A stretch of DNA of 64,000 nt from Elysia chlorotica (Eukaryota; Mollusca; Gastropoda; Plakobranchidae), in assembly GCA_003991915.1 (NCBI GenBank), contig RQTK01000026.1, positions 723,621 through 787,620 of the forward strand, written 5' to 3'. Below are positions 1 to 13,925 of the stretch, in pieces. Numbering within the stretch: the stretch's first letter is position 1; each line of letters starts with the position of its first letter. Under the pieces are notes generated by a model that saw nothing but the letters and a program-made list of their open reading frames with translations, made no database searches and had not been told where the DNA came from. The position numbers and the translations under genes are program-made.

Positions 1-1525
1 GGTGTCATTTTCACACAAACAATTCTCTTAAAAAATATAGACGCTAGTTACGAAATCTTGATGAAAATAAATAGGGTTATTTACAGTTACCTACTTGGTA
101 GACACATGTCAACTGCATCCAAAAGTTGCGACTACACTTGTGATGTTAAACCAGGTCATTTAACTATGACACTTGATAGGGGAAAAAACTGATATCGAAG
201 GAGTTATAAAAATGCATTGATCTAATTGCTAATACGCAGTCATGTTTATTTCCTCGAAGCGAGTAAACCGGAGGGGTCGTCTGAGATCATTGATACACGC
301 TCCTCTCACTGAACACAGTACATGTATATACTTTACAGAGCAGAGATCAATACAGACACCAATGGGTCTTTTTTCTCAGACGTTTTCTTCCGCACAAGCG
401 TGTGGCTGTCTTGGTACACAATTGCTCCACAGTGTTCCGTCCTGCCATAGAACAGCATGAAAACGATCCCAGACTCAACCACATTCTCGATTTCGAAGCA
501 TCCTAATATGGGGAGGAGTTTCAGAAACCAGGAAACGCAGGGTATCTCAAACTCCTGTTTATTCTGTACAAAAACTATCCATTGAACATTATGGCTTTTG
601 ATTATATAGAAGCTGTGGGGAAAAAATCTGCACAGAGCATCTAGCCCCTTTGACATACGAAATAGTACTTATAATTTTACCAGCCCACTTTAAACTACTT
701 GCGCTCAAAACTCATGGTTAAGCTTAGATGGTGGCAATGGCGCTGACTATAAACAATGGCAGTACTACAGAACTAGTAGCATCGGAAATAAATAAACCAG
801 ATAATACAGACGCCCCAAAGGTATGTACCAACCATGCCATGCCAGTAGCTCCAGTCGTGTATTGCACACGGGGAAAACACATTTAGGGGTCCATTGTGTT
901 GTATTGACTTAAGAGTTACACAATTAACGATTCAACCGTCCTGTTTTCCGTTTTTATTTATAAAGCCACTTAATTTCTAATGCAAGGCATGTTGTGTACA
1001 GATAATCAATACATTTTCCCCAACAAGCGCGGCGCCGATCAATAAAAGTTGCGAGGTGAGGGCGGGGAGTGTCACTGGCGTCACCCATCAGCCAATCTAC
1101 CTGAGGAAAGCAGCGTGGTGCCGACTAAAGCATGCTATTGTGCCTGTCAATCTTTCACCTAATAAAGAAAAGTCAATTTAATGAAGAATTACATTGTAAT
1201 ATTTTAATATATCTGGGCGTTGGAACGGACAAGTAAAAAAACAAAACAACACAACCGGCGTCATTATGGCAGTTTATAAAAATGTTTCACTTGGAAACGT
1301 CCGGTTTACCTCAATTTAAATTGGGTCAAACGCTTATCCAGCCCGCATCCTTAAATTGTGAATTTTATATTGCTTGTCATATCAAACTATTTTTAATATA
1401 CTTTAACATACTAATTTATTGGACCTGGAAAGGAGGAAACGTGTATGTAATCTAATCTCGACCGGAGACAGCTGCGAAGTATTTATCTCCAGAAAAAAGC
1501 AGCAGCAACGGCACCAAACGCAGTT
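1..1525. other. Intergenic, nothing recognised
   Basis: No splice-flanked open frame and no repeat found. Open frames up to 107 codons here show no motif. Confidence 0.5.
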
Positions 1526-1600
1526 GAAGAAGAAGAAGAAGAAGAAGAAGAAGAAGAAGAAGAAGAAGAAGAAGAAGAAGAAGAAGAAGAAGAAGAAGAA

Positions 1601-1632
<32 letters not shown>

Positions 1633-1648
1633 AGAGGAAAAAGAAGAA
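1526..1648 (+). repeat. (GAA)n microsatellite
   Basis: About 35 uninterrupted GAA units, then interrupted GAGGAA units. The open frames through it (poly-Lys, poly-Glu, poly-Phe, poly-Leu) are artefacts. Confidence 0.95.
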
Positions 1649-2541
1649 TGTATTCATCATTTGGAAAATATAAGAATATGATGCTAAAAACCAGAAAAGA
1701 GGTGTGAGGGCGGGGGAGTATTAAAAAAATAATTTTTTTAGTCAGAGTTATCATATGGAATAAAACCAAGGAGGAAAAAAACCCACAATCAATGAGATGA
1801 TAACATTCGGTACCTGTCAATGTGTCCCGGCAAAGATTTCCTAAGGTGACAATATAGGTGCGAAAGTTGAAACTAATTTATAGGGAATAGATAAAAACGA
1901 ATGCTAGATATAGGTATCTTTAAATAGTATTGGATGAAAATTGAAAACGAGAAGCCGAGAAAAAAAGGTTGCACGAAGAGTTAACTTATAACACAAAAAT
2001 AAAAAGCTTTAAAATAACTAAGTAATTGCTTGCGTATGTTTTTAAGCTTGGTATCACGCTGATATACAATAAGTATTACTTTGGGAGTAAACACTTTTGG
2101 AACGCCGAAGAAAACAAATCGTTGGAAGCAAGTACTCAAAGCCAAAAAATGAAACAATAAATTATAGCAATAAATTGAAACTCATATATTTTCTATAGTC
2201 TTCATATTTTCCTCTAATTACATGTATATTAAACTGGAACGCCGATTTAAATCGACCGAGTGGGTCAGGTTGGGAGGGGAGGCTGGGTGGGTGTGATTGA
2301 TAAAATATTGCACATTCGGAAAGGTTTAATATAAAAAGTCATAGATATATGCATCGGAAAGATTATGTCCACCCAGGTGTGAATCAAAGTCCGACGACAT
2401 TTCCGTCAAGGATCCCCACTGATTTAGTGATATAATAAATATGGAACAGCCATGCTTCATTGAATCCGAATATAAAGTAGAAAGCCAGGAAGGGGATAGA
2501 TAAATGGATGGATATATGGATAGATAGACAGACAGAAAGTT

Positions 2542-2831
2542 GAGTTGGTTTAACGTCCAAGGTCGGCACTCTATAGCCTATATTGTGGGCGGGCACCAAA
2601 ACAGACGTGTGACAATTTTATGTGCTGCCACATGAGAGGTCATATGGACCAGTCATGTACGCTTATGCTGCCACATATGATACAGAACGGGGATAATACC
2701 ATGACTCCTGTCTTAGCTGGTCAGACTAAACTGACACCGACACAACCAGTAGGGGTTGAAGTCGTCAGGGCTCGAACCACAGACCTCCTGCGTCGGTGAC
2801 GACGCTCTACCTCAGGGCTACCGCCCGCACC
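2542..2831 (-). mobile_element. tRNA-derived SINE, family A, copy 1
   Basis: On the minus strand a tRNA-like head (GGCGGTAGCCCTGAGGTAGA, B-box GGTTCGAGCCC) is followed by a body with GTGTCGGTGTCAGTTTAG and CACATAAAATTGTCACACGT, ending GGACGTTAAACCAACTC. Closely matches the copy at 4272-4523. The tail continues into TCTG/TATC simple repeats (2505-2536). Confidence 0.8.
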
Positions 2832-2877
2832 TAAATACATACATACATAGAAAGACAGATTACACAGAGAGAGGGGG

Positions 2878-2878
<1 letters not shown>

Positions 2879-2931
<53 letters not shown>

Positions 2932-2934
2932 AGA
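2879..2934 (+). repeat. (GA)n microsatellite
   Basis: About 24 AG units directly after the tRNA-like head side of SINE copy 1. Confidence 0.95.
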
Positions 2935-4271
2935 GACGGGAATGGGACAGCTGCAGAGAGAGAAATATAATTGAGAAAACCTACTAGTGAGAAGTTAGAA
3001 TATTAGAAGACCAATTATTATGTAACAATGTTGGTACCCCTAACTTGTTAGGACAAGATGAGGGAAGGGGGATGGGGGGGGGGGTCAAGATCAATGTGAC
3101 TGCCTGGTTTTGCGAATAATAACAAAACAGTGCATTCTAAACCATTGTTGTTACTTCGTGATTAAAATAATGTAAAATATAAAATTAATGCGTAACAAGC
3201 CAGAAGTCATACATCTGGTTCCATCATGTTCGATATTTGAATAACAAATTTTTTATTGGTAAATGCAAATGAACATATTTCTGGGGTCTTTTAACAATAT
3301 ATTGGAAATTAGTTCCCGTCCTACAAGGTATTTTGAGCATTACAATAGGCTAATTAATTTGCTTTCAGCTAGGCAGTAATCTAGAGATATTTTAAATTCG
3401 GCAACATAACAAAGATATCGAATGAGCACTCAGGGGATATTCTGAAAAATGAGGGAAAAATCAATTGAAGTCAAGTAAAGAAAGCGAAACTGGAAATGAT
3501 AAAAACCACCATCACCTCTCAGTTTCTACAGTTATTCTACAATAAAAAGGAAAAAAAGGGATCACGTTTCACATGAGGCTTCCTAAACTGGGTCATCAAG
3601 AAGCGATCGATCGGAGCACTTAGGAAATAAACAGAGCAAGGGCATCAACGACACTATCATTGCAACTTGATTTCAAAACGATCTCCTGAGACAACTTGCC
3701 ATCTTCGATTTTCCATCGTGAGACGTGAGGCAAATAGATCTGGCTGAGTACTGTGACAGTGATGCGGATCTGTGGCTGTGAGGATGGGTTGCACGTAGGA
3801 TGGTGTCATTTGTAACAACCGGCACACAACCACGCCGGACGCATCTCTCTGATCTCTAAAAGACTTATGAGGAACATTATTGTGACTTCACTATCCATGC
3901 GCCCTTTTGTTAAATTTAGCACGGTATTCCCGAAGACTACATTGAGCGTTTTAACAACCGCGATGGCTGCTTTGCAAGGCGTCCAAAATTTGAAAAGGAT
4001 ATAAGAAATTTGCCACGGACGATAAGTTTATAATAGTAAATAAAGCATGCTCCCTTTATATAGCCACTAGAAATGGATATCATCTGATATAGTTGATTAA
4101 AAATACTTTCACATCATGATCTAGATCTCGATTAGAATTTAGATCTAATAAAAAGTCAAAGGCTGTCTGCTGTACATACCCTTCACTTTTAACCAACCAT
4201 TTAAAGCACAATTTTATGCTTTTACCACTCGGAGAAAATGAGTCACCGTTACTACTAGTAAATGTATTAAC

Positions 4272-4523
4272 TGGGGGTGGGAGCGGTAGCCCTGGGGTAA
4301 AACATCGGCTTCCGGCGCAGGAGGTCATTGGTTCGAATCCTGGCGATTTCTCTCCCTTCTGGTTGGGTCGGTGTCAGTTTAATGTGATCGGCTGAGACAG
4401 GAGTCATGGTATCTCCGCCCAGTCTCATGTGCGGCATCACATAAAATTGTCACACGTCAGTCTTGGAGCCCGTCGTCCACAATATAGCCTATATAGTGCT
4501 GGCGTTGGACGTTAAACCAACTC
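4272..4523 (+). mobile_element. tRNA-derived SINE, family A, copy 2
   Basis: Head GAGCGGTAGCCCTGGGGTAA with B-box GGTTCGAATCC (4331-4341), body GGTCGGTGTCAGTTTAATG and ACATAAAATTGTCACACGTC, tail GGACGTTAAACCAACTC (4507-4523), then a short (CTA)n. Shorter than copy 1 by an internal deletion. Confidence 0.8.
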
Positions 4524-5041
4524 GACTACTACTACAACTATTGTATTAACTGTCTTAGGACATCATGGACACAATATAACCGTTACTGTGCTGACGTCCG
4601 TAAAAACAAACCCACTCACTCATTTTATGGGAAAACAGAAGAAATCCCTGCAAAACTAGCGCTGTGATATTTGTTTTCTAGACCTCTTAAAACTAAACAA
4701 AGTTTAACTATTCTTCTTCTATTAATAAATGACGATGGGCAATTTTTCTGCCGCGCATCACGGGCAAACAAAACCATCTAGAACCCTGAAATGTTGTATG
4801 TTGGGGTAATTTGGTACGATGTTGTCGACGGTAATAACATTTTAGGCAAAACGATTGATTTTATCAAATAAAAGGCAAAATGTTTATTTCATTACTCTGC
4901 GAAAAAGATATCGACATGCGAATGATTTCCGGTACGAGAAACGCCGGTTAGGCCTAAATCCAAAGAGACAGTTGGAAGTGCAGCGTCTGACGGTAAGTCT
5001 AAACTTTAAAGCCGTCTTTCTAGAAAGCTTCATGCTCTTTT

Positions 5042-5044
<3 letters not shown>

Positions 5045-5080
<36 letters not shown>

Positions 5081-5091
5081 CTAGAGAGGGA

Positions 5092-5136
<45 letters not shown>

Positions 5137-5145
5137 GAGAGCGAG
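5045..5145 (+). repeat. (GA)n microsatellite, interrupted
   Basis: Two AG runs separated by GCGAGAGAGCTAGAGAGGGA. Not coding. Confidence 0.95.
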
Positions 5146-6516
5146 ATAAAGAAGCTAAACAAGTGTGAAAAGGCAAAAATCATGACGACGAAAACAATGA
5201 CGTTGAGGAGCTGTAGAAAATTAAGTTTGCCTTAAGTTTTTAAAGCGGAAGATACCGAAAATACATTTAGACATGTCACTTCATATAAATATATTATTCT
5301 AACATGTTCAAAGTAGTTATTTTCTGCTATTTCCAAAGTCAATATTATATTAAATGAGCGATATGCAATAATTATATTAAACAGCGATACTAGTTATGTT
5401 AAACAGCGATATTTTGTAACAAGGTAACGCCTGGATTTTAACCCTAGGATCAAGTTTGACGAATTTACCAGTCAATAATCATATTATGATTGGACCAGAC
5501 AGACCACTGTTGGAGGCGTTAAATGTCTGCGGGGTCAAAAAAAGGACATGGTGCTTGACCAGCTGTTTCGAAACAACCTTTGATGTATATGTACAGTGGT
5601 AGCCTATTTAAATAAAGTGATTAACATTCGGATCAGCTTACACCTAGCAAATTTCATGAGCCTTACGGGTAGAAAGTGATAAAACTGTTAAGTAGGACCT
5701 AATCAAGCCGTAACCTAGACCATTAGCCAGATGTCTCTACGTAGATCTAGTTATCAATATTATCATCGTCTATGCGTAGAATGATTCTTTTTCTATTTTC
5801 TTGGTGTCTGAATCTGCACCCTCTCCATCATGCTGATAATTGATCATTTATTGCCCGCGTTAAGATGGATGGGACTCGTGTTACTAAATTTGGAGAACAT
5901 GAGTCATTTGTTTACTCAGCGTAGTAAACATCTAAATGTCAAGATGACATACACTAAACAACGAGGTGCATATTTTGGGCGCGTTGCAGTAAAAAAAACA
6001 AATAATAAACAAACAAAAAGATCCTAAGTGGCAGAGGCATAAAGTAGAAGATCAAACCATTTATTAGAAAGTGAATTACTCCCCACAACGTGTAGCTAGG
6101 TTATTGTTTATTAAATTTCATTGTGTTTTTTTTTTTCGCGTATCCACTTCATTTCTCCGATATCACAAGAAACCCCTATTACTGCACACTACGACGACCT
6201 ATTATTTGTGTCACTCTGTACCAATCGTCATCGATTCGTGGGAAACATGCAAAAATACACGGTGATTTCACGTACTCAACTCAAAGACAAGGAAATAAAT
6301 TCACGAAACTGAAAGCAAAGCTGTAAACAAACAAAAATGTTATGTATTTACTTTTATTACTAAAGATTATTTATTATTAAGCTACCACAAACGTTTTCTG
6401 AAAAGGCTGTACTTTATACATACATTGGACTGGTTAAAATGTTCAAAAGCTACAAACTCATCGGATAGGCCTTTGACGCCGAATAGGATCTTTAAACCCG
6501 AGAGAAGGAGGCAGAG

Positions 6517-6518
<2 letters not shown>

Positions 6519-6560
<42 letters not shown>
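6519..6560 (+). repeat. (CT)n microsatellite
   Basis: About 21 TC units; the only long pyrimidine-plus dinucleotide tract in the first 31 kb. Confidence 0.95.
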
Positions 6561-6561
<1 letters not shown>

Positions 6562-7235
6562 AATAAATGCCGTTGCCATAAAGATATATAATAGAAGCTA
6601 ATTGATTCTAGTGTTAATTGGTTACGTTTTTACAACTGATTTATAACATGACGATTTTTTAATAGCGTAGCTGGTGTATAATTTGAAAATTAATTAATTT
6701 AGAATCATAACATAAATATCTTTGATTGCTGTTTGCGAGGAAAGTTGACCCAACAACAGCAGTGAAAGTCGATCATCACGCTGTTGATGGGCGAGTTGGA
6801 GGTTTTAACCTGTATTACGGAAACGTGACACTGTTTGGTAGTAGTACATAAAAGGGTAAAAACTATCTCCTTGTAGACAAACATGCTATTATGTATACGC
6901 ATTTCATTGTGTCACCTATAGATTATCACCTTCTCTTTCAATGTTTCTGGTACTTGACCTGAGTAACTGCCTTTATCTCTACGTAGCATCGTTAATCTAG
7001 GTATTGCATATCTTACTGATACTTTTTCCCCGAATGTATTGGTATTTTATCTTATCTAACATGAACATATATGTTCAAATAATTTGCACACAAAAAAAAT
7101 AAAAAACACAAACAAACAAACAAAAACAAAAAAAACTGTAGGATCAAACTTTTTCTTCGTCGCAAACATGTTTCGAATAGGTGGTGATGGAGGTGGAAAT
7201 ACTGGCTGCAGCAGTACAGCAGTACATGATGTAGA

Positions 7236-7393
<158 letters not shown>

Positions 7394-9986
7394 CAGCAGC
7401 ATTACTTAACCACACGTCTTCGTATAAAAACCAGTTCATTTTACCTTCGGTGACAATGTCAATACATGAATTGACAAATTCACACTAGCATACTTCTAGT
7501 CGAGTATAGATCCATCAATATTGGAGCAAATGAAACTTACCTTCTACTTTATTGTGAGAGGTAAAGCAACAGCGACCCATCCCGGTGTGTGGGTGTCAAT
7601 CCTTTGTGCTCCTCAGAGATATGATGAGTCAACACATACGTATCTATTATTATCTCGCCATCGATAATGCAGCGTCAAGTTTACTGTCATAGCTTGCCAA
7701 TTCCGTGAAATAAAACAGGACCGTCTTCCTCGAACAAGTCTTGATTCTTAATATATAAGTGCATCTTGAACGTAATCCCACTAGAAAAGTCCTGATATGC
7801 ACATGCAAGGGTTTAAACTTGACCCCAACAAGCAGATTTTGCAATAAATCCAAAACTTGCCTGGTCATGCCACTCAAAGCTAGGAGAAGTGGAGAACGGC
7901 TTGGTGGATGTTAATGAGATGTTCAACCAACATGAAGTATAACTTGAAGGCTAGCGTTATTAACGGATCCAAGTTATATTCATGTATTATCACCAGGTCA
8001 CATAGCGCTAAGATAACTAAAATTTGGGTGAGAGGAATAGCGAAAAGACCATGACAACTAGTTCAAAGTTACTACTGACTGTAAACTGAAGGCATTGTCA
8101 ACTGTGGCTTAGTTAAAAAATGCTTTTCAGCAAACACTAAATTCAAAAGCAATCAACAGGTTTTATAAAGCTCCCTCTATAAACAGTTTTCTCCACAATT
8201 TTTTTTTTTTGGATTAGCATGGGCATGTATATTAGTTAAAGAATGATTGGATATCTTTGTTTTAACAGTGTTACGAAACATTCCTCGAGACAAACATTAT
8301 GTGCGCATTGTTATTTTCTTCATATAATAGTTCTAATTTGCAACGCAAGGAAATCAGAAAAGAAAGTATTGATCAGCTCAAAGTTAATAGAAAAAAAACG
8401 AAAAAAAAAACAAGATAAATAATTATACAAATTAATGAATTGCTTTGTAATTCTTAATTATAGCTGTATTTGAGGCTACCCACTTAGCCTAGTTTTATAT
8501 TTTGGTGTGCGTTGCATTTCTACTGCAACATTGAGATCTAATTTAAAATATATGCATGTACTTCAATCCTTGTTGATTCTGTCTTGCTATGATGCTTACA
8601 ATTGTGCATGATTCAAATCACTATAGAAATCTACACACACACACACGCACAAAAAAACAATAAGAAATCTTCATTTTAGTAAAGCACTAGGCTGAACAGC
8701 AAGTTCCCTGTAGTGTGCGTGAAGAATAGAATATGGTTACATTTCAATAAATTTGTTTAAAAGACACACAGCTGATGAAACCTGAACAAGTGAAACTGAC
8801 AAAAACTAGAAAATAAATGAGCAGTTCAGAATGAATAATCCAGTATCCCTTTAATCAAATTCAGACTAAAGGCGTGTTAGCTGTAACGAGGCATGGCGAG
8901 GACAGTCGATCGTGTTTCCCAAACTGACCAGTCAAGTAGGGAGCAGCCTAGGACACCCTAGGACAACATAGATCTCGTAGTCGCGGATATGTGCGGTGCC
9001 AACTACTGCTAGTGAAACACACACACACAAACACACACACACACACAAGATCGACAGCTTCGAATGCGATTAAATATTTAGTCCAGCAGGGCGACCGCGT
9101 CTATTTCTAGCGTATGTGCCTCATGTATCATTGACAGCCTGCTGCCACCCGAGGGGAAGAGATAGAATAAAAAAACACTGGTAAACTATAAGGGAGTTGC
9201 CACCGACAAGAATTATCGCACTTTCTTCAATGAGCTTCGTCCACAAATAAATAGCGCAAGGCTATCGGAAATCGACTCATGCAAATGGACTACAAAAGAG
9301 GACATTGTTTTATCAATTTATCATTGATCACACAAGCATTATGTAAAGTTTACAGATGTTATTACCTTTCCTCCCAAGAACGGTATTAAACTGTGCCTAT
9401 AGCAAGACACCACTTTGAAGAGTTTTTTTTTTTTTAATTAATGTTATGGTAGCTCTTATACTGAGTACTATCAACATTTTTGCGATATCAAATGCAGTTT
9501 GCAGCAGCAAGCAGGAACATGTTTTTCAACTACATGCAATTGATTTTATAACTTCAAACGATAACAATTAATGCACGCTTTTGGAGTCAAAGGAAGCTTG
9601 GTGCAGTCATACAGTCGTATCTGAGGGTGCAAAAGAAAGAGCTGGCGAGCGCATTGTCGTCGTCGCTCGTCTGGACCTAAGGTGCTTTTGTCTTCTTAAG
9701 CTGACAGCACAATTAGGAGGCCGAGCCTGCAATGCAGTGCAAGGGAACTGAAGGGACCCCGCGACAGGTTCAAGTAGAAGTGATCCCCTGCGCTATGCCG
9801 CTTGATCCTGGCCAGCGTCTCAGAGACAGAGAGATATCACTAACACTTAACTCTTATAAGTAAGCGGTTTGAGGCCGTATTGTCAGGGAGGCTCACAAAC
9901 AGAGAGCAGAAAGAGGGGTAGGGAGATAAGGTGGACAAAGAGGCAGAATTACAGACAGACATGGCATATCATTGATGATGATGGTG

Positions 9987-10124
9987 GAGAAGAAGAAGAA
10001 GAAGAAGAAGAAGAAGAAGAAGAAGAAGAAGAAGAAGAAGAAGAAGAAGAAGAAGAAGAAGAAGAAGAAGAAGAAGAAGAAGAAGAAGAAGAAGAAGAAG
10101 AAGAAGAAGAAGAAGAAGAAGAAA
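9987..10124 (+). repeat. (GAA)n microsatellite, about 45 units
   Basis: Perfect purine triplet array preceded by GATGATGATGGTG. Confidence 0.95.
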
Positions 10125-10950
10125 AGATAACCATTTTGAAAACTGCAACGATTTATGCAAAATCATTTGGTTCCAACGCAAACTTCAGAGGCGAGACCGA
10201 GTATGTTCCAGAAGCATCACTACATTTGATTTGAGAGTGCATGAAACACGTAGCCATGATTGTACTGTTGAAAAACAACACAGAGTAAAGCGATAGTGTT
10301 ACGATATAGGCAGGAAACGAAGGATCTTGTTGTTGATTTTGTTCTAACGTTGAATATTAAGAAGTGTTGATGAAAAGGTGGAAAGGACATCACAATTTGT
10401 AATTATAAGCGCCATGTTACACTTTAAAAATTGTGCCTTCTTTTGAAGATGTAAAAGCTGATGGAACGATATTTTTTTAATCTTCTTTTGGTTTTTCTTG
10501 TGTTTCATATGGCAATTTTGTAATTGCGATTCTTCTGCGCATTTCATGGCACTTGTTTACGTTACCAAGGCGGCGTTCATAGGACTCTTCCGAGAACTGA
10601 TAGTACACAATCACACTTATTTAGGGGGGCACCACATTAGCTATTACAAATTATCAACCTATTGTTACAGTTAAAGATAATTAATTTGTAAAGGTACCCT
10701 ATGCTTTTTTTGTATTGTCACACGTTTCTGAAATTTGATTGATTTTTAAACATATTTACATGCCTTTCTTCCTAGAGATCATTATCCTGCTTCCGCCCTC
10801 AAGCAACCTACATATTTCTCATCAATTTGTATAAGAAATATTTTCTATCATAACTATTTTCGTATTTCCATCCTTATATCTTTATCACCCCACACCCATT
10901 GGTCTTCAAGAAGTTAATAAGCAATTTAAAAACCAATCCGAGAAGAGTCT

Positions 10951-11230
10951 CAGTTACTATCTATTGTGTTATCCTATCTAAAAAACACACGTTCAATATA
11001 GCTACAGGGCATCTGGTTGTATATACGATGACAAGGTTTTCTCACCTTTGACGATAGAAAGAAGAGAGGCTCAAAACCAAACAACAGTTTACTATCTATT
11101 AAGTTATCCTGTTTAGTTGGCTAAGTATGCTAACTATAGTCACGGGGCGGGTGGTTGTATTTTAAATATAAAAAAACACTCATCTTCGACTATAGAAAAA
11201 GGAAATAGGTTTAAAACTTGAGGACAGCAC
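10951..11230 (+). repeat. Diverged tandem repeat, about 134-bp unit
   Basis: CAGTTACTATCTATT (10951) and CAGTTTACTATCTATT (11085) begin two units that share TTATCCT, a GGTTGTAT string and a GACGATAGAAA / GACTATAGAAA string. A third, poorer copy may start near 11393. Confidence 0.55.
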
Positions 11231-11400
11231 TGTCGCAATAAAGGATCTCCCTTGTAATCTAGGAGACGAAAAACCCAGAGAGACAAAACCAGAGAATAGG
11301 CTACTTCTGTCTGTTGGGATACCCTACCATAAGAACCCCCATGTGGAACCTAGGAGACGTTAAACCTATAGAGACAAAACCAGAGAAAGGCTACTATTAA
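11220..11400 (+). repeat. Two tandem copies of a SINE-tail-like unit
   Basis: CTAGGAGACGAAAAACCC (11259) and CCTAGGAGACGTTAAACC (11349) are each followed by a GAGACAAAACCAGAGAA-type string and GGCTACT. The copies are offset by about 91 bp. Unit origin looks the same as the tail at 13954. Confidence 0.6.
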
Positions 11401-12129
11401 GCTAGCTATCATATCTAAAAAAAAAAACAACGTTTACTATTAGTAGTATACACACCGGACAGGTGGTAAATGTGGATGCGCGCGCTCTCGGTGTGACAAA
11501 CACGCCACTCACCAGCTGTTGCTGTTATGGTCCGCCCATTGATCTATATATCGTTTGGATCGACCATTACCTGAACCAGTCAATTCAAGAACAGTTTGCC
11601 CGCCATCCAATTAAAACTCCGCAGAGTTAAGTGGGGGTAAGTGGGCCGAGAATCAATACGGCCACACACTGTAATGCAGCATTAAACCAGTTAATAAACA
11701 GATACAAGTTTTAACCATTTGCTTATTATTTGAATATCAAATAAAAAGATAATTATTATTAAAATAAATATAATATATTCTGTAACAATGACAATTCTTC
11801 TGATAAAGAGGGAAGGAGAGAAGTGTGTATGCGCACCACTATAAAGCGTTCACGATATAGTAAACTAAAATATTGTTAATTGGCTTCTCTCTAACAAACT
11901 GATTAGCATTTCTTTTTTCTGATTGCTATGCCGTGCAGCTTTAAAACTTCGATTCTTAGTTTTCGCTTCCTGTCATTACAATTATGCGGAACCGTTCCCT
12001 TCGGTCAATAAATCAGAGACAAAGCGTGACGCCGTGCGCCATCAATGGTTTGCACTCTATAGTTCTTAGATCTGGCATTCACTTCCACCATTTCGCAATG
12101 TTCAGGGGTTTCCGCATGACTTGCGCCAA

Positions 12130-12215
12130 TGAAGAAGAAGAAGAAGAAGAAGAAGAAGAAGAAGAAGAAGAAGAAGAAGAAGAAGAAGAAGAAGAAGAAG
12201 AAGAAGAAGAAGAAG

Positions 12216-12246
<31 letters not shown>
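12130..12246 (+). repeat. (GAA)n microsatellite, about 38 units
   Basis: Perfect array followed by GTAGAAAAGGAAGAAGTA decay. Confidence 0.95.
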
Positions 12247-12247
<1 letters not shown>

Positions 12248-13731
12248 GAAAAGGAAGAAGTAATAAAAAGTCGGTTGGATAAGGCGATATCCATTTCGGG
12301 GTATGAAAAGAAGGTTAACGATTCAATGGATGGAGATTGAATGGGTTGAAATAGACGAATTCCGTATTATGGATCTGCTTAAGAAGGGCGATAGCGCTAA
12401 CTAAAGGTAAAGTTACCCAATCACCGATCCGCTACGATTAGCGCCCGCATGGCACACACAGAGGTAAACAACCTACCCACAGCCTTAAGTCGAGGATCTC
12501 TCTTAACAACGATTTTAACACTGACGTAGACATCTTGAAAACAAGAACATGTAATTCAAAGACAAATCAACATACAAAACTTGGTATCGTAGCAACACCG
12601 ATAACAAAGCCCGCCACAAAACACTTTCAGGTTTGGGATCAATGGGAATGGTGTAGTTTGGTCGTAAAAGAAAGACAAATAGTATAATATTTTTTGGTTT
12701 TGCAGACTGCTTACAGCAGACAGGTAAGGTCTAAAGACTGTGCTCCTTGTGACGCAGTACAGTGGTCGATGCGATACCAAACAATGTCACGCAATATTAA
12801 ACTACAAGTGGTCAAAGTAGAGAACAATATGGAACGGGGAAAAAATATCAATACATCGGTTGAATAATTGATCGATTCATTTTTTAAACGAAGCACATCT
12901 AACAGTGGAAGAAAGGTTTATCAGAGGAAGGGAGACAATCGTTTCCATAATTTTAATTTTAACTTGAAGGAAAGAAAGCTCGGCCAATGTTTAGGTACGA
13001 ATAATCAACCAAGTTACCATGCATAACAAGAGAAACCAACAGAACGATAACGAGTACTCACCAGGTGGTCTTTCTTTTCGGAAACATGACTTCATGGTGA
13101 CTTGTTCATGACAAAAGGATGCTCTGTGGACCAGGTTAATAAAATAATGTAGTTAGCACAAGGTAAGTACAGATACTGTTAAATTAAATCCAGAACTTGT
13201 TCGCGTCAAGTCTACAAGGCCGAGGGCACCTACCTAACCAACTTCTGTCACACTGAGATAGATAGCGACCTCTGAACAGTTACCCATCCAGGGGCATCTG
13301 TGTTTAATATGAACCAAATGATTAGTCACACAATCGGATAATCCTATTGATAAAACCCGCCGCTAAAGCAACTGTGATCCAATGTCTTTACCCTCGTACA
13401 GGTAACTACATTTTCTTCAGGACCATAGTTCGGCATTGAAGGTAACAACAAGAGCAAACTGAAAGTTAAAAATACCAGCCTAGCTGACTATCCGAATAGC
13501 TTGACGATTGCTAAAAATTTTGAGATCGATAATTTGTGCGTTCAGATCTAGGTTCACGTGTGTATTACAGAGATATTGGTAGCTCTGGTTGCGCGAGGTT
13601 AACTTCTGCCTAGGAAAAAACATGCATGGCCTTTTCTCTCTTGTTGCTTGTGAGAGTCGTAGATTGTAGAGAACCGCTTCGCTAGGAAGACCTATCAAAT
13701 AAAGGCGTATGTGTTTAAATGACCATAAGCG

Positions 13732-13766
13732 CCCCCCCCCCCCACACACACACACACATACACGCA
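13732..13766 (+). repeat. C tract plus (CA)n
   Basis: A run of C bases followed by CACACACACACACA. Confidence 0.9.
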
Positions 13767-13925
13767 CACATGACAATGTTTTTATAATTACGTGTATATA
13801 TTGTAGTACATGTACCAGACTCTAGATAATATTATCTTGCGTCTCTGGTATTATTCTTCATAAAATTTATCACAGGCAAGTCAAGCACCAAATATAAATA
13901 ACAAGGGTTTAATTCTTCCTAATAA

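Noticed and set aside
1403..1820. Long frames of poly-Lys, poly-Phe or poly-Leu
   Set aside because: They are translations of the (GAA)n array; the same applies to frames over the arrays at 7236, 9987, 12130 and all GA/CT tracts.
4331..4341. Perfect B-box suggesting a tRNA gene
   Set aside because: Repeated in other copies with the same non-tRNA body, and no cloverleaf forms; it is a SINE head. The same holds for 22410-22425.
7541..7580. Minus-strand ATG exon MGRCCFTSHNKVE with a gtaagt donor
   Set aside because: Only 13 codons, no partner exon and no homology; one good donor is not enough.
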